A stretch of DNA of 64,000 nt, from assembly GCA_027923505.1 (NCBI GenBank), contig BROI01000007.1, positions 992,001 to 1,056,000 on the forward strand, in the 5' to 3' direction. Position 1 is the stretch's first letter; every line of letters begins with the position of its first letter. This DNA comes from Mayamaea pseudoterrestris (lineage: Eukaryota > Bacillariophyta > Bacillariophyceae > Sellaphorales > Sellaphoraceae). The translations under genes were made by a program, and so were the position numbers. Shown here in pieces: positions 8,401 through 18,535 of this stretch. The notes below the pieces were generated by a model, which saw only the letters and a program-made list of their open reading frames with translations, ran no database searches and had not been told where the DNA came from.

Positions 8401-10638
8401 TTAGAATCCTTGCCCGCCGCTTTGACGCGCCTGCAAAAGCTGGGCCAGCAACTGCGTCACGGGGTCGGCGTGGTTCAAGCCTCCCTGCCAGGCTGGCACG
8501 GACGACTCTCCCATGGAATATTGCTGCTGCTGCTGCGGGTCGCGCTGAAACTGAATCGAGGCTGGGACTGGTGCATGTGTGGGAGCAGCAGCCGGAGCAG
8601 AAGGCATGAGCGCCACTCCACCGTGACTTGGAACTTGAGCTCGCCCGCTTAGCAAGTCGGAGTACAGTTGCGCAATGGGAGCCGCGTTTGATTGCGTGTA
8701 CTGACCTGGGGATGGTGCGTTGGTGGCAGCAGCCGACATGAGTGAGGACATGAACGGAATCTGCAGTGGAGGCGCTTGGCGACTAGAGCTATCGGGGTTG
8801 TTCACATATCCAGTCGAAACCAAAATGCTCTGCGGAACTGCTCGCTGCATCAGCTTTTGTTGCGGCTGCTCTTGGTACATGTTTTGAGGAGCAAGAGGCT
8901 CCGATGCCCGTGACCATCCAGCGCCGACGTTGACTTGTGACGGCAAAACGTTTCGCTGTTGTTGCTGCTGCTGCGAAAGATCCATGTGCGCCGGAGGCAG
9001 ACTCATCGAGTCAAGTCGCCTGTGATTGTGAATAAAGGTATCCGCTGGCGACATTTGCTCGACTCTGACCTGAGGCTCCATGGCCTTTTGCGCCTCCACA
9101 AGAGCGACGCGCGCCTTGATCATTTGCAGCATTTCCTCGAGTCTTGATCCTTCGCTGCGGAGCTTGTCGTTCTGCTGCTGCATGTCCGTCGTTTGCTTCT
9201 TGAGGACTTCAATTTCAATCTTTTTACGGTGGTACTTGCGCTTCGAGTAGGCTGCGTTGCGTTTGCGAATGTACTCTTGGCGATCCAAATCGTCAGTCTC
9301 CAGTGGAAGGTCCAACAGTTGCGCCTTGCGCTTTTTGGAAGCAACGTCTTGCTTGCTGCTGCTCACCTTGGTGTTGCTGCTTGACTTGACGGGAGCGCGA
9401 CCGGAATCTGACGACGACACTTCGTGGTGGCGGGTCGAAACACTGCCCGTGCTGTGGGACGCTTCGGACGACGCGCTGGCGAGTGGAGCGTAGGCTGGTC
9501 CGTACTTGTGAAACTCAATACTGGCTCGCTCCTGGTGCCAGTGCAAGGCTCGTTCGCGAAGCCCGGTGCCGCCAATGCGCTCCGGCATGAGGTACGAGGG
9601 TAGGCCGAGCTTGCGGAGCGAGGCGAAGAGTTGTTCGTGCGACTCGTTGCTGTGCACCTGCCAGTCGACTTGAAGATCGTCGTAGTGCTTGCTGCCGCTT
9701 GCGTTCTGGTGTTTTTGCGTCGACAAGTCGCAGGGTGCGACATGGACGGTGGCTCGGGTAATGGGAAAGACTTGCAGCACCATTTCTTGCCACTTTTTCA
9801 GTTCAACGACGCATTCATCCACATCATTGTCGGTAAAGACCACAAAGGTGACTTCGCCTTCAAAGTTTTCGGCAGCTTCCATGCAAATGGTGAGCAAGTA
9901 GAACATGCACCTTGCCGTGGCGACTCCGGCATCCAAGTCTTGGTAGAAGCGAAGCTTGTGCGTGTCGACGCAAATGACTTGACCGTTTGATGAATCACCA
10001 TTGACTGGCTCAAACATGCCAATCGCCAAGGCGCCGCTCTTGAGAATGTCAATGTCAACTTGCTGGAGCGCGCCCTTGTGTGATCCTTGCAGCATGGGAT
10101 AGTACGCCTTGTCGCCAAAGGTCTTTTTGCGCTGGTTCCAGTACTTGATGCACCGCCACGAGGCACTCCAAGGATTAAAGTTCTCGCACTGCAGAAACAA
10201 AATCTCGGGAGTCTCCATTTGAAGCACCAGCGATCGCTCGCTCTTGGTGGTTTCGTAGTAGTCTTTTGATAGTTGCGACGGAAAGGCCGCCATGGACTGG
10301 TGGAACTGTTGAATGGCGACCTGAAGGAATGCTTCGGCGCGAGGAAAGCCTGGAATGTCTAGTACGCAGCTGGCTTCCTGTTGTTCTTGTTGTGTATTAT
10401 TATCTTGGCCATGGCTGCTGGTGACAGTAGTTGGAGTCGATAGCGACGACCCCGTGGTGGAAACTTGATTGCCCATGGTTGTCTGATTTGTGAGCGAAAC
10501 GAAGGAGGTTTGGGGCACACCAGGCAGGAAAGCGAATGACGAGCCGATTGGAGATCGACAGGAAGTTTCAGACGCACTGCGGAGGAATAGAGTTCTGCCA
10601 TTTCTGGTCAATTCAAGATGGCTGACGGACAATGACAT
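8401..10638 (-). CDS. bZIP protein with an N-terminal CRAL-TRIO (Sec14-like) domain
   Basis: A single exon of 745 residues. Residues ~90-370 look like a Sec14/CRAL-TRIO lipid-binding domain: EILFLQCENFNPWSASWRCI, YYPMLQGSHKGAL, a strand with GQVICVDTHKLRFY, and the closing LPSYLMPERIGGTG, equivalent to the conserved LP..lGG. After a Ser-rich linker, DRQEYIRKRNAAYSKRKYHR and KKIEIEVLKKQ form a bZIP basic region of the diatom type (RNAxYSKRKYxRKK). Heptads follow (MQQQNDKLRSEGSRLEEML). The C-terminal 200 residues are Gln/Pro/Ala-rich. Together this suggests a lipid-responsive DNA-binding protein; the link between the domains is inference. The first ATG (10638) is in a poor context. M55 (ATG at 10476) has a good one and would give an N-terminus MGNQVS that fits N-myristoylation. 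Confidence 0.85.
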   Translation of the reverse strand: MSLSVSHLELTRNGRTLFLRSASETSCRSPIGSSFAFLPGVPQTSFVSLTNQTTMGNQVSTTGSSLSTPTTVTSSHGQDNNTQQEQQEASCVLDIPGFPRAEAFLQVAIQQFHQSMAAFPSQLSKDYYETTKSERSLVLQMETPEILFLQCENFNPWSASWRCIKYWNQRKKTFGDKAYYPMLQGSHKGALQQVDIDILKSGALAIGMFEPVNGDSSNGQVICVDTHKLRFYQDLDAGVATARCMFYLLTICMEAAENFEGEVTFVVFTDNDVDECVVELKKWQEMVLQVFPITRATVHVAPCDLSTQKHQNASGSKHYDDLQVDWQVHSNESHEQLFASLRKLGLPSYLMPERIGGTGLRERALHWHQERASIEFHKYGPAYAPLASASSEASHSTGSVSTRHHEVSSSDSGRAPVKSSSNTKVSSSKQDVASKKRKAQLLDLPLETDDLDRQEYIRKRNAAYSKRKYHRKKIEIEVLKKQTTDMQQQNDKLRSEGSRLEEMLQMIKARVALVEAQKAMEPQVRVEQMSPADTFIHNHRRLDSMSLPPAHMDLSQQQQQQRNVLPSQVNVGAGWSRASEPLAPQNMYQEQPQQKLMQRAVPQSILVSTGYVNNPDSSSRQAPPLQIPFMSSLMSAAATNAPSPGQYTQSNAAPIAQLYSDLLSGRAQVPSHGGVALMPSAPAAAPTHAPVPASIQFQRDPQQQQQYSMGESSVPAWQGGLNHADPVTQLLAQLLQARQSGGQGF

Positions 10639-11075
10639 GTGACATGCACAAGGTTGGTCATCGTCATTCTATTCACTACCGACCGGTACTAAACTCGGTA
10701 TAGTCAATGGCCTGCGCCGCCGGTGACGATCGATTTGCCTTCCCATTTGCGAAAAGAGTGGAAGGCAATGGAAGAAAGTCAAATGCCCACTACGCACCAC
10801 AAGCAAGAAATCTGAGTCAATATCAAGTTGAAGAACGTCAGGCTTTTCGAGTCAGTTTGCCAGATGATCCGAGGAAGCCAACGCACTTTGGGCGTGAGCA
10901 TGAGTCATCGGCAGAACTTGCTTATGAGTCATATGAAAGCAAACATCTGCTGGAATGGGGCTGCGTATGTTGATTGTGTACTTTGAAACCTACATTCTTC
11001 GCCTTGTGTACAATAAGATCCATATAGTCATCTTTTATTCTAGCTTCCTTGTGACGCACGATCTGAGAAAGGCGA

Positions 11076-11437
11076 GTACCGTCAAGTTGAAAAGTCCGAC
11101 GACGAGTGCTCGTCCGCTGGTTGGCACCCTTTATTCTCGAGTAATAAACATTGAATCAATGATCTGACTAGTACTACTTCAATATATATGTTATCTTCTC
11201 TGCATCTTTATTTTGTGTTAAACAGGTCCCGCAGTATCCTGCCAACCCGCGGAAGAAGGCGGCGTCGAAGCTTTAGCTACGAACATTACAACATCATGGG
11301 CCTTTATCTCTACATAATCATGCCTTTCAAAGCATAATTCATATCACAAGGGCAATAATAGTTGATGTGAATGATGGTCATTTGGCGATATTCATCTTAT
11401 GTGAAGTTCAACCGACGACTTTTCAACTTGACGGTAC
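11076..11437. repeat. inverted repeat, 21-bp arms about 320 bp apart
   Basis: The left arm at 11076-11096 is GTACCGTCAAGTTGAAAAGT plus C. The right arm at 11417-11437 is its exact reverse complement. Nearby outer segments also show partial inverted similarity (GTGACGCA near 11051 against the reverse of TGCGTGAC near 11458). It could be a worn foldback or MITE-like element, or paired operator-like sites. Confidence 0.55.
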
Positions 11438-11552
11438 GCACTGTTGAGTCATTCCGTCTGCGTGACGAGCTTTAATCTGCTATGGTTGCATACAGGATGA
11501 GACGGTTCTCCTTCCGCAAGCATAAAGGGAAGTCTTTAGCTACGAACATTAC
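11271..11552. repeat. direct repeat, 19 bp, about 263 bp apart
   Basis: CTTTAGCTACGAACATTAC occurs at 11271-11289 and again at 11534-11552. Both copies are soon followed by GGCCTTT and then an ATCATGC-containing stretch. This looks like a decayed local duplication of roughly 70 bp. Confidence 0.55.
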
Positions 11553-12001
11553 GTGGCCTTTTAATTTAAAGTATCATGCGTTTGCCTGCATGGCAAGAGC
11601 CGTAAATACCTGAGCATGTAATCACGCTACAAGCCATTTGCCTTTAAAGATGGAGCCTGCATGGTCGCAAAGATAAGAAATTCCTACAGAAGTAAAATAC
11701 AAGCACCGCTACACTAGAACAATAGAACACCCCAATGCCTCCATTATAGGGAGTCCCTTGCCGCGGGAAGAATGCTGGCGCAGCTTGGCGCATGTGCTCA
11801 AATTACTAGCCCCAACTTTAAGAAAAGAGGGTTGCGCATCTTTCGCGACCAGCGCGGAAGATCCGCAGCTGCCGGCCGCAAACGAATCGAGCGTCCCAGA
11901 AGCTGTTGTGCGCTCCTTCTACTACTACTTGTATTACCTACCATCCAAAGGACGTAGTAGGCTCTCCTGTCCGTGTTTCAATTTGTAGACTCTGCTAAGA
12001 T

Positions 12002-13452
12002 ATGTTTTCCCGGTTGCTCCTTTCCCATCGAACCATCTTGACAGTTTCCCAGCGAGCCGCCCTGCAATGCTACGGCGCGCGAGGACTGGCGACGCAGACG
12101 CAGCGTTTACTCATGCCAATCAAGACTATTGATGTGAGTCATGAAAAAGAGATTAGGACGCAATAAAATTCTATATGCAATGATATATGCATCAGTATTG
12201 CTGCTGCATTAATTCCAAGCCTCCGCCACTCACCACTCACTCCTGCTGTTTCACTTTCCACCCATTTTCTTTCCAGGTTCCAACAATGGGAGACAGCATT
12301 ACGGAAGGAGTCATTGTCGATCTTCCCGTCGCCATTGGCGACTTTGTCAATGCCGACGACGTTGTCGTCGTTTTGGAGACGGACAAGGTATCCGTCGACG
12401 TTCGCGCGCCCGAGGCTGGCGCCTTGACGGAACTATTGGGCGAGATTGACGACGTGATTCAGGTTGGATCACCTCTCTTTCGACTTGATACCGATGCGGA
12501 TGCTCCGGATAGTCCGCCATCTCATCCGGCGCCGGAGGGTATTACGAGCGAAGTGGAGGAAACCCCACCGTCGCCGTCGAGCGAGGAGAAGAGGAGTGCT
12601 CCGTCGCCTCCTCCAGAACCAGTCGCTGCTCCAAAGGCGGCTGCACCGGAGAAAGCTGACGCAGAAAAAATATCCAAACCACCAACCAAACCAGCTGCTG
12701 CGGCTCCATCGCCATCTCACGCCGAAACAACCGTTTTCCTCGGCAATCGCGTCGAGCGCCGCACCAAAATGTCGCGCATGCGCCAGCGCGTGGCCAAGCG
12801 TTTGAAGGATGCCCAAAACACGGCGGCCATGCTCACCACCTTTCAGGAGTGCGACATGGGTCGACTCATGGAGATTCGCAACAAGTTCAAGGATGTCTTT
12901 CTCGAAAAGCATGGCGTCAAGTTGGGTTTCATGAGTGCCTTTGTCAAGGCGGCCACGGCGTCGCTGCATGAGATTCCGGCAGTGAATGCGTATATTGATG
13001 AGGAGACGCAGGAGATTGTTTATCGCGAGTTTTGCGATATTTCCGTTGCCGTGGCGTCGCCGGCAGGTTTGGTGGTGCCAGTGTTGCGCAACACTGAAAA
13101 TATGAGCTTTGCCGATGTGGAGCGCAACATTGCCTTGTATGGTAAAAAGGCCAAGGAAGGAACTTTGAGCTTGGACGACATGGCGGGTGGAACCTTTACC
13201 ATTTCAAACGGTGGAGTCTTTGGTAGCTTGATGGGAACGCCTATTATCAATCCACCTCAGTCGGCCATTCTTGGCATGCATGCTACCAAGATGCGAGCTG
13301 TTGTAGTCGATGGCGAGATTGTCGCACGACCCATGATGTACTTGGCCTTGACGTACGATCATCGACTCATTGATGGCCGGGAGGGTGTAACATTCTTGAA
13401 GAGTATTGCCGACAAGATTTCGGATCCAGCAAAATTGTTGTTGGAGATTTAG
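12002..13452 (+). CDS. DLST: dihydrolipoamide succinyltransferase, E2 of 2-oxoglutarate dehydrogenase
   Basis: Two exons (12002-12133 and 12277-13452; 143-nt intron, phase 0, joining IKTID to VPTMGDSITEG) give 435 residues. It transfers the succinyl group from E1 through lipoamide to CoA in the mitochondrial TCA cycle. The N-terminus is Arg/Ser/Leu-rich without acids up to about residue 35, as in a mitochondrial presequence. The lipoyl domain has the lipoylated Lys81 in LETDKVSVDV. A Pro/Ala/Glu linker follows, then the catalytic domain from about 195 (RVERRTKMSRMRQRVAKRLK) to YDHRLIDGREG with catalytic His406 and Asp410. There is no E3-binding domain between lipoyl and catalytic parts, as is usual for eukaryotic DLST, which sets it apart from pyruvate dehydrogenase E2. 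Confidence 0.94.
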
Positions 13453-13717
13453 TCGCTATGAGAAGATTGGGCGTTAACTGCGTTGCTTACGCGGTAGAGT
13501 TGGGCAGTAAATGTGCTTGTTAATGAACAAAATTAAAAATAGGTCTAGTTCGTTTGCGTTCATTCTGTCGTTGCACAGTGAGCTACTACAATTTCTTTTG
13601 GCAATAACGCCAGGCTTGCGTATACAAACGTATAGAAGCAAAGATAAACAAGAAATATCATCTGCTTTAATGGACAAAAAGGGTTTATATGTAGCGCCTG
13701 ATAACACCAATTTAAGT

Positions 13718-15040
13718 TTACTCAATCACCTTTCCAAGCTGGGCCGCCATGACGGACATGACCGTCCACATGCGATTCTCAGCTTCCTGAAAGACAAGAC
13801 TTTGTTCACTGTAAATGACTTCATCAGTAACCTCTTCCGGATGGCGTGGTAGGCAATGCAGAAAGACTGCTCCCTTATTCGCTTGCTTCATGAGATTGCT
13901 GTTCACTTGGTAACCTTCAAAGGCCTCGACGCGCTTTTTGTATTCGTCCTCCTGTCCCATGCTAACCCACGTGTCAGTGACAACCACATCGGCACCCTTG
14001 ACAGCGTCGGCAGCTACCGTCGTTTCCATAATCTTTGATCCACTCTCCTCGGCCAGCTTTTTAGTCTTGAGCAATATATTGGGGTTCGGTCCAAAGCCTT
14101 TTGGCGTTGCAATATTCACATTCATACCCAGAATGGCACTCCCAAGCATCAAATCATGCAACACATTGTTGCCATCTCCAACCCACGCTAGCGTCTTTTT
14201 ACTCAAATTCTTTCCAAAATGCTCCTGCAGCGTCATGAGATCGGCCAAGGTTTGCAGCGGATGATGCAAGTCACTGAGCGCGTTGATCACCGGCACGTCC
14301 GAGTACTTGGCAAGCTCCACCACATCGTCATGACCAAACACGCGCGCCAGTATCAAGTCGTTGAACCGACACAGCACTTGCGCCGTGTCGCGCATGCTTT
14401 CGTTCACACCAAGTTGAATGTCCGACGGCCCGAGAAAGAGGGCGTGACCGCCCAGCAAATTCATGCCCGTTTCCGTCGACACGCGCGTGCGGGTGGATCG
14501 CTTCTGGAAAATCATGGACATGGAGTGGCCCGTCAGTGGTCGGGGAGCGTTTTGCACGTTTTCGCGGGCGTACACCTTTTTGTAGTGCACCGACAAGTCG
14601 AGGAGGCCTTGGAGTTCATGTTTGCTGTGTGACGCAAGAAGAGAAGAGAGCAGACATGTCAGGCATGGGTAGGTAAATACAATGGACGTTTACTGTATAA
14701 ACAACAACATCAAAACTTCCGGAAGAGTCGGTTCGCATGGATGCAGCGCCAAGCTTTCGCTTGCGCTCCGATCTATGCGGCAAAAAGCTTGCATCTGCGA
14801 AACACCAAGACTTTTGACTGATACTGGAATCACTCGCGTACCCTGTCTGCTACTACTAGCTGCTGCTTACCTGAGTTGATCAATCGTCATGAAGTCAACG
14901 CCCTTGAGGCTCGCCACCGACGACGAGACGGACATTTGACGCTTAATGGCAATGGAACGAAGCGACGAGGATTTTAGTAATTTGCTTCCACTCGTCAAGG
15001 CAGCAAGGCGGATGGATGAATTGGCAGTTGCAGCAAACAT
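13718..15040 (-). CDS. OTC: ornithine carbamoyltransferase
   Basis: Two exons on the minus strand (14871-15040 and 13718-14624; 246-nt intron splitting a Ser codon) give 358 residues. The enzyme makes citrulline from ornithine and carbamoyl phosphate. Motifs seen: the carbamoyl-phosphate loop STRT (about 100-103, in QKRSTRTRVS), HPLQTLADLMTL, the ornithine-side loop with DTWVSMGQ (the SMG motif), and HCLPRHPEEVTDEV near the C-terminus with the catalytic Cys. The first exon (MFAATANSSIRLAALTSGSK...) is Ser/Ala/Arg-rich and acid-free, as in a mitochondrial presequence, in line with a mitochondrial urea-cycle enzyme in diatoms. It is divergent from the Nudix gene, with 470 bp between start codons. 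Confidence 0.95.
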
Positions 15041-15510
15041 GATGACGATGGATGATGATGAAGCGAGAGTAAGCCGTCGTTAGGCCTATAGAGAGGGCAG
15101 TACGTATGTGTAGACTGGATCAAATTGAAAGTGAGTCGAATGCGATGGGAAGGAGGTGCGTCGAATCTTCCGCGGCAGGCGTGCGTTTGTCACGTGGCGG
15201 CTGTACGAAAGGTACCACGAAACAGCTGGCAATGGAGGCATGCAAGTGCGTGCCTTTTTACTACTCGTATGTTGCGATGCAATTGCACATCCACTTCACC
15301 AAATAATACTGAAGATTGCAAAAATGTCGATTGGTAGAGCTACCCTATCGGTAGTAGAAGAGAAGGCCATGGCCAAGCAAGGCAACCTGGAGTTGTGAGA
15401 ACCGGTACGACGTCATCGGATTCGCGTGCGACGCTTTCAACATTCGACCATGATCATCATCATCATCCATCACATCACTAGCATTGCCTTGTCGCCAATC
15501 GAGAACTAAC
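15041..15510. promoter_or_regulatory. divergent promoter region between OTC and the Nudix gene
   Basis: 470 bp with no supported gene. An ACGTCA core, in GACGTCAT, occurs near 15410, about 100 bp upstream of the Nudix ATG. This is the half-site of the CRE-like palindrome at 172-179. Function is unproven. Confidence 0.35.
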
Positions 15511-16738
15511 ATGAAGAATGCTGTATTAAGAAGTCAGGGATCCCTGGCCATGAAGCGATCACTACGATTTTTGAGTATAGGTGGCGCGACTGACAACTCG
15601 TCGTCCACCATTAGCAGCAGCAAGTTGTCCAGCTCAGCAACCACTACACCACCAACCAACAACCAGCACCAGCGCATTTGGGACACTGCCGGCACTGGCC
15701 GCATCTGGACGGAGCGGGTCGCTGACCAACATAGAGAATCTCTCAGTGACATTATCGGCCGCATCCAGGACCAGGAACTGGCGGGTGGCCGCCTGCGCGC
15801 CAAGCAGCTGGGGGTGCTGCACGACGATCCAGCCACGGACATGGAGCTACTCACCACCAACTATACCGTCAAGGCGATCGCTTCGGCCTTGCGTGATCGA
15901 GAAGATATACTGCAGCAAGCAGCCGTACTAGCTGATGAAAATCGCTTCGATGAACTAAAGCAGCTACTCAAGGTGTGTCATCCACGCTTTGTGTCGGAGC
16001 GGCGGACCCGGCGCATTCCGGCGGACATGACGCAAGATTTGAATAGCTTTGCGCTCGAGTCGATTCGAAAGGCGCTCATGAGGCGGCCAAGGACAGTGAC
16101 GCAGGCGCATAGCAAGCGCGCGGGAGTCGTCATTCCGCTGTGTACCGTGGATGGTGTGCCGAGTGTCTTGTTTGAAAAGCGAGCCAAGAATATCAGAGCT
16201 CATGCTGACGAAGTTTGTTTGCCGGGAGGAATGGTATGTCAGGAAAACGACCCGACCATTGTTCAAACATGTCTTCGCGAAATGCAGGAGGAGATTGGAG
16301 GCATTGACCCGGTCAATATTACAGTCCTTGGCGTGTTACGATGCAACTGGGGTATGTCAAATCAGGCGTGAGTGATGAGCGTATTTTCTTGCGGACATCT
16401 TTCCTCACACAGATACTTGACGCTTCATAACAGGTGAAGTCCATCATCTAGTCGGAATCGCTGTCACTCCGGTTGTTTGCTTCCTCGGCGAAATGCCTAC
16501 CAACCTGTCTCCAAACGCTGACGAAGTAGCCGAAGTCTTTACCATACCTCTCTCCGAGTTTCCCAAGCGACACTTGTGGGTCCGCAAGGAAGGCATGGCT
16601 CCCATCTTTTTGGGTGGTCCCTACGTTATATGGGGCTTGACAGGTTATATTCTTGATCGGTTTTACAGGGACATTTTGCTGCCAAATAATTTATCCTCCT
16701 CGGACGAGGGGAATGATGAAGTATCTGGTCGACTCTAA
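15511..16738 (+). CDS. Nudix hydrolase, CoA pyrophosphatase (NUDT7/8, PCD1) type
   Basis: Two exons (15511-16351 and 16434-16738; 82-nt intron splitting a Gly codon) give 381 residues. The Nudix fold starts near residue 205 (RAGVVIPLCTVDGVPSVLFE). The run RAKNIRAHADEVCLPGGM is the substrate-specificity stretch of CoA-diphosphatases, just before the Nudix box ending REMQEEIGG. Such enzymes cut CoA to 3',5'-ADP and phosphopantetheine. The N-terminal 200 residues form a family-variable extension. The start (MKNAVLRSQGSLAMKRSLRF) is basic and Ser-rich and may target mitochondria. The Nudix box is longer than the strict consensus because of a few residues between GG and E, as in other NUDT7/8 proteins. 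No peroxisomal C-terminal signal is seen (ends GRL). Confidence 0.83.
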
Positions 16739-17094
16739 ACGGGATGTTAGATTGCAACCGTTGAGCATGAAGCTCAGCTCTCGGTTGAAATTCCATTTGC
16801 GACTTACAGTTAATTTCTTCGTCATTTTCATGCCTTTAGCACACCACACGTAGTTCAGTACATGCCTAGCTAAGATAGTAAGATTCAAGATGCGTCTGCG
16901 ACTATCTTTGACTGTGAGTAGCATTCCAAGTTGACATCATGATAGCTAAACGCGTCGTTCCGGTACCGCACGATTCGTTCTGGAAAGATCCTTCGCACCT
17001 ATCGCACGTGTTTGCCATCTTGGTTGTTTTGCGGATTTCAAGTCGACCATTGATGATTCGCACAAAGCAATTGTGTTAGTAGAGCATACAAGCA
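16739..17094. other. intergenic region downstream of the Nudix gene
   Basis: About 356 bp between two plus-strand genes, containing the Nudix 3' flank and the promoter of the following sulfotransferase-like gene. I see nothing else in it. Confidence 0.5.
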
Positions 17095-18075
17095 ATGATG
17101 TGGTTTGATCGTCGTTTCATCTATGTTGCTGCAGCTTTCTGCGTAACGACTGCCGCTGTCGACGCTGCGCCATCGAATCCTGGTGTCGGCTGGCGCATGC
17201 TGGGCTCATTGTTCAAAGACGGCAGCAAAGAAAACATAGCTTCCTCAGATCAGCAAAAGTCCATTCTGCTCATTGGCGCTGGACTTCCTCGGACGGGAAC
17301 CCTGAGCTTCATCACAGCCTTGGATCGACTCGGCTTGAATTCCTATCATGTCAAGCGCATGATGGAAACGCCTGGACACGTGGACCTATGGTACCGTTTT
17401 CGAGTCATGCAGGAAGGAAACTTGACGTCCATGATGGATCGCATCCAACACGAAGGTTTCAATGCAACGTATGGACTGCTATCGGTTTACTACAAGGAAC
17501 TCATGGAAGAATATCCAGACGCTCTCGTCATTTTGACAGTGCGAAGCGAGGACCACGAAAGCAAGGCTGCCGGAGAAGCTTGGGCCAAGAGCATTCGCAA
17601 TACTGTAGCAAACGTCCCTTCACTCATGAAACAAATTCCGTTTCGCTGGATTCCAAAGATGCGCAAGCATTCCGCAATCGTTCGCTCCATGTTTCAAGAG
17701 TTTGCGTCAACGGATCGTACGACGGGAGACATGATAGCGAATCGACTGCCCCATGACTACGACGCTTGGAACGACCAAGTCAAATCTCACGTTCCAGCGG
17801 AGCGACTCCTCGTATTTGCCGCCAAGGATGGCTGGGAGCCACTGTGCCGATTCCTGTCGCCGCTTCACCCAGAGATTCGCGCCAAGTGTGACGAGATTCT
17901 AGCGTCCGGCGAACCGTACCCGCGCGTCAATGAAATGAAGGGGTTTCGAAACTTGTTTCTGGTCCTGCGCACTGTGACTTTTTTGACGTATGCAGTGCCT
18001 GTCATGGCGGCATTGTACGTCATTAGACTAGGGGGAAGGAATCGACGACTGCATGCAAAGGCGAAGATCTACTAG
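17095..18075 (+). CDS. sulfotransferase-like (Sulfotransfer_4 type) membrane/luminal protein
   Basis: A single exon of 326 residues. A cleavable signal peptide (about 1-25, ending AVDA|AP) is followed by the P-loop-like PAPS-binding strand-loop-helix LLIGAGLPRTGTLSFITALD (about 58-77). LVILTVRSEDHESKAAGEAW is the family's second conserved block (xxLTVRdpexWxxS), here with Glu-Asp in place of the usual Arg/Asp-Pro. VPAERLLVFAAKDGWEPLCRFL is the third. The family uses PAPS in known members, but many algal ones have no proven substrate. One hydrophobic segment near 283-302 followed by a basic tail (GGRNRRLHAKAK) suggests membrane anchoring. Related in type, but not closely in sequence, to the next gene. 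Confidence 0.78.
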   Translation: MMWFDRRFIYVAAAFCVTTAAVDAAPSNPGVGWRMLGSLFKDGSKENIASSDQQKSILLIGAGLPRTGTLSFITALDRLGLNSYHVKRMMETPGHVDLWYRFRVMQEGNLTSMMDRIQHEGFNATYGLLSVYYKELMEEYPDALVILTVRSEDHESKAAGEAWAKSIRNTVANVPSLMKQIPFRWIPKMRKHSAIVRSMFQEFASTDRTTGDMIANRLPHDYDAWNDQVKSHVPAERLLVFAAKDGWEPLCRFLSPLHPEIRAKCDEILASGEPYPRVNEMKGFRNLFLVLRTVTFLTYAVPVMAALYVIRLGGRNRRLHAKAKIY

Positions 18076-18535
18076 TATATTTTGTATAGCACTTTAGTTA
18101 TATATCCGGCTTCACAGACCGCGGTGCACATGCCGTACTTCTTGCAGTCGACTCCGTTCTGCGACATCCTCTACCCCGGCCAGTCAATTTACTGCGTCTA
18201 CTATGTTAATCTGCAGGCTTGTACAACCATTGATCCTACCACCTCCCCGCCCCGCGAATGTGTTATCGGTTTTTGCAGACCGCCGTCCTTTCTCTCCTGA
18301 TATGTTAGCAGCAGATTATCTGGTGTGTAAGGTTGAGTGCAGGTCAACGCGAATAGCTGCGTCAAACAAAAGTCTTTCCGGTACTTGCATGTGAAACGGT
18401 GCGACAGAATAACGCGCCAGCCGGGCAATCGTGCCAATGAACGAGCGAGTCTTGCGGCGCGCGCATTCGCGGACCTCGTCATTCGCTTTCGCGTCCATCG
18501 TCGACCAAACAGCCCATCACTTCCATTGACAGTCA
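18076..18535. other. intergenic region between the two sulfotransferase-like genes
   Basis: About 460 bp. No gene, RNA or clear repeat is recognised. It presumably contains the promoter of the next gene. Confidence 0.5.

Larger units (their letters stand above)
10639..12001. other. 1.36-kb intergenic region with inverted and direct repeats
   Basis: No supported gene. Two repeat pairs are visible (listed separately): a 21-bp inverted pair at 11076-11096 and 11417-11437, and a 19-bp direct pair at 11271-11289 and 11534-11552 with loosely similar flanks. The region also holds the promoters of the CRAL-TRIO/bZIP gene (minus) and the DLST gene (plus). An 88-codon frame at 10707-10973 has no recognisable features. 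Confidence 0.5.

Noticed and set aside
10707-10973. 88-codon plus-strand frame in the long spacer
   Set aside because: No similarity, signal or conserved motif. It lies where the bZIP promoter is expected.
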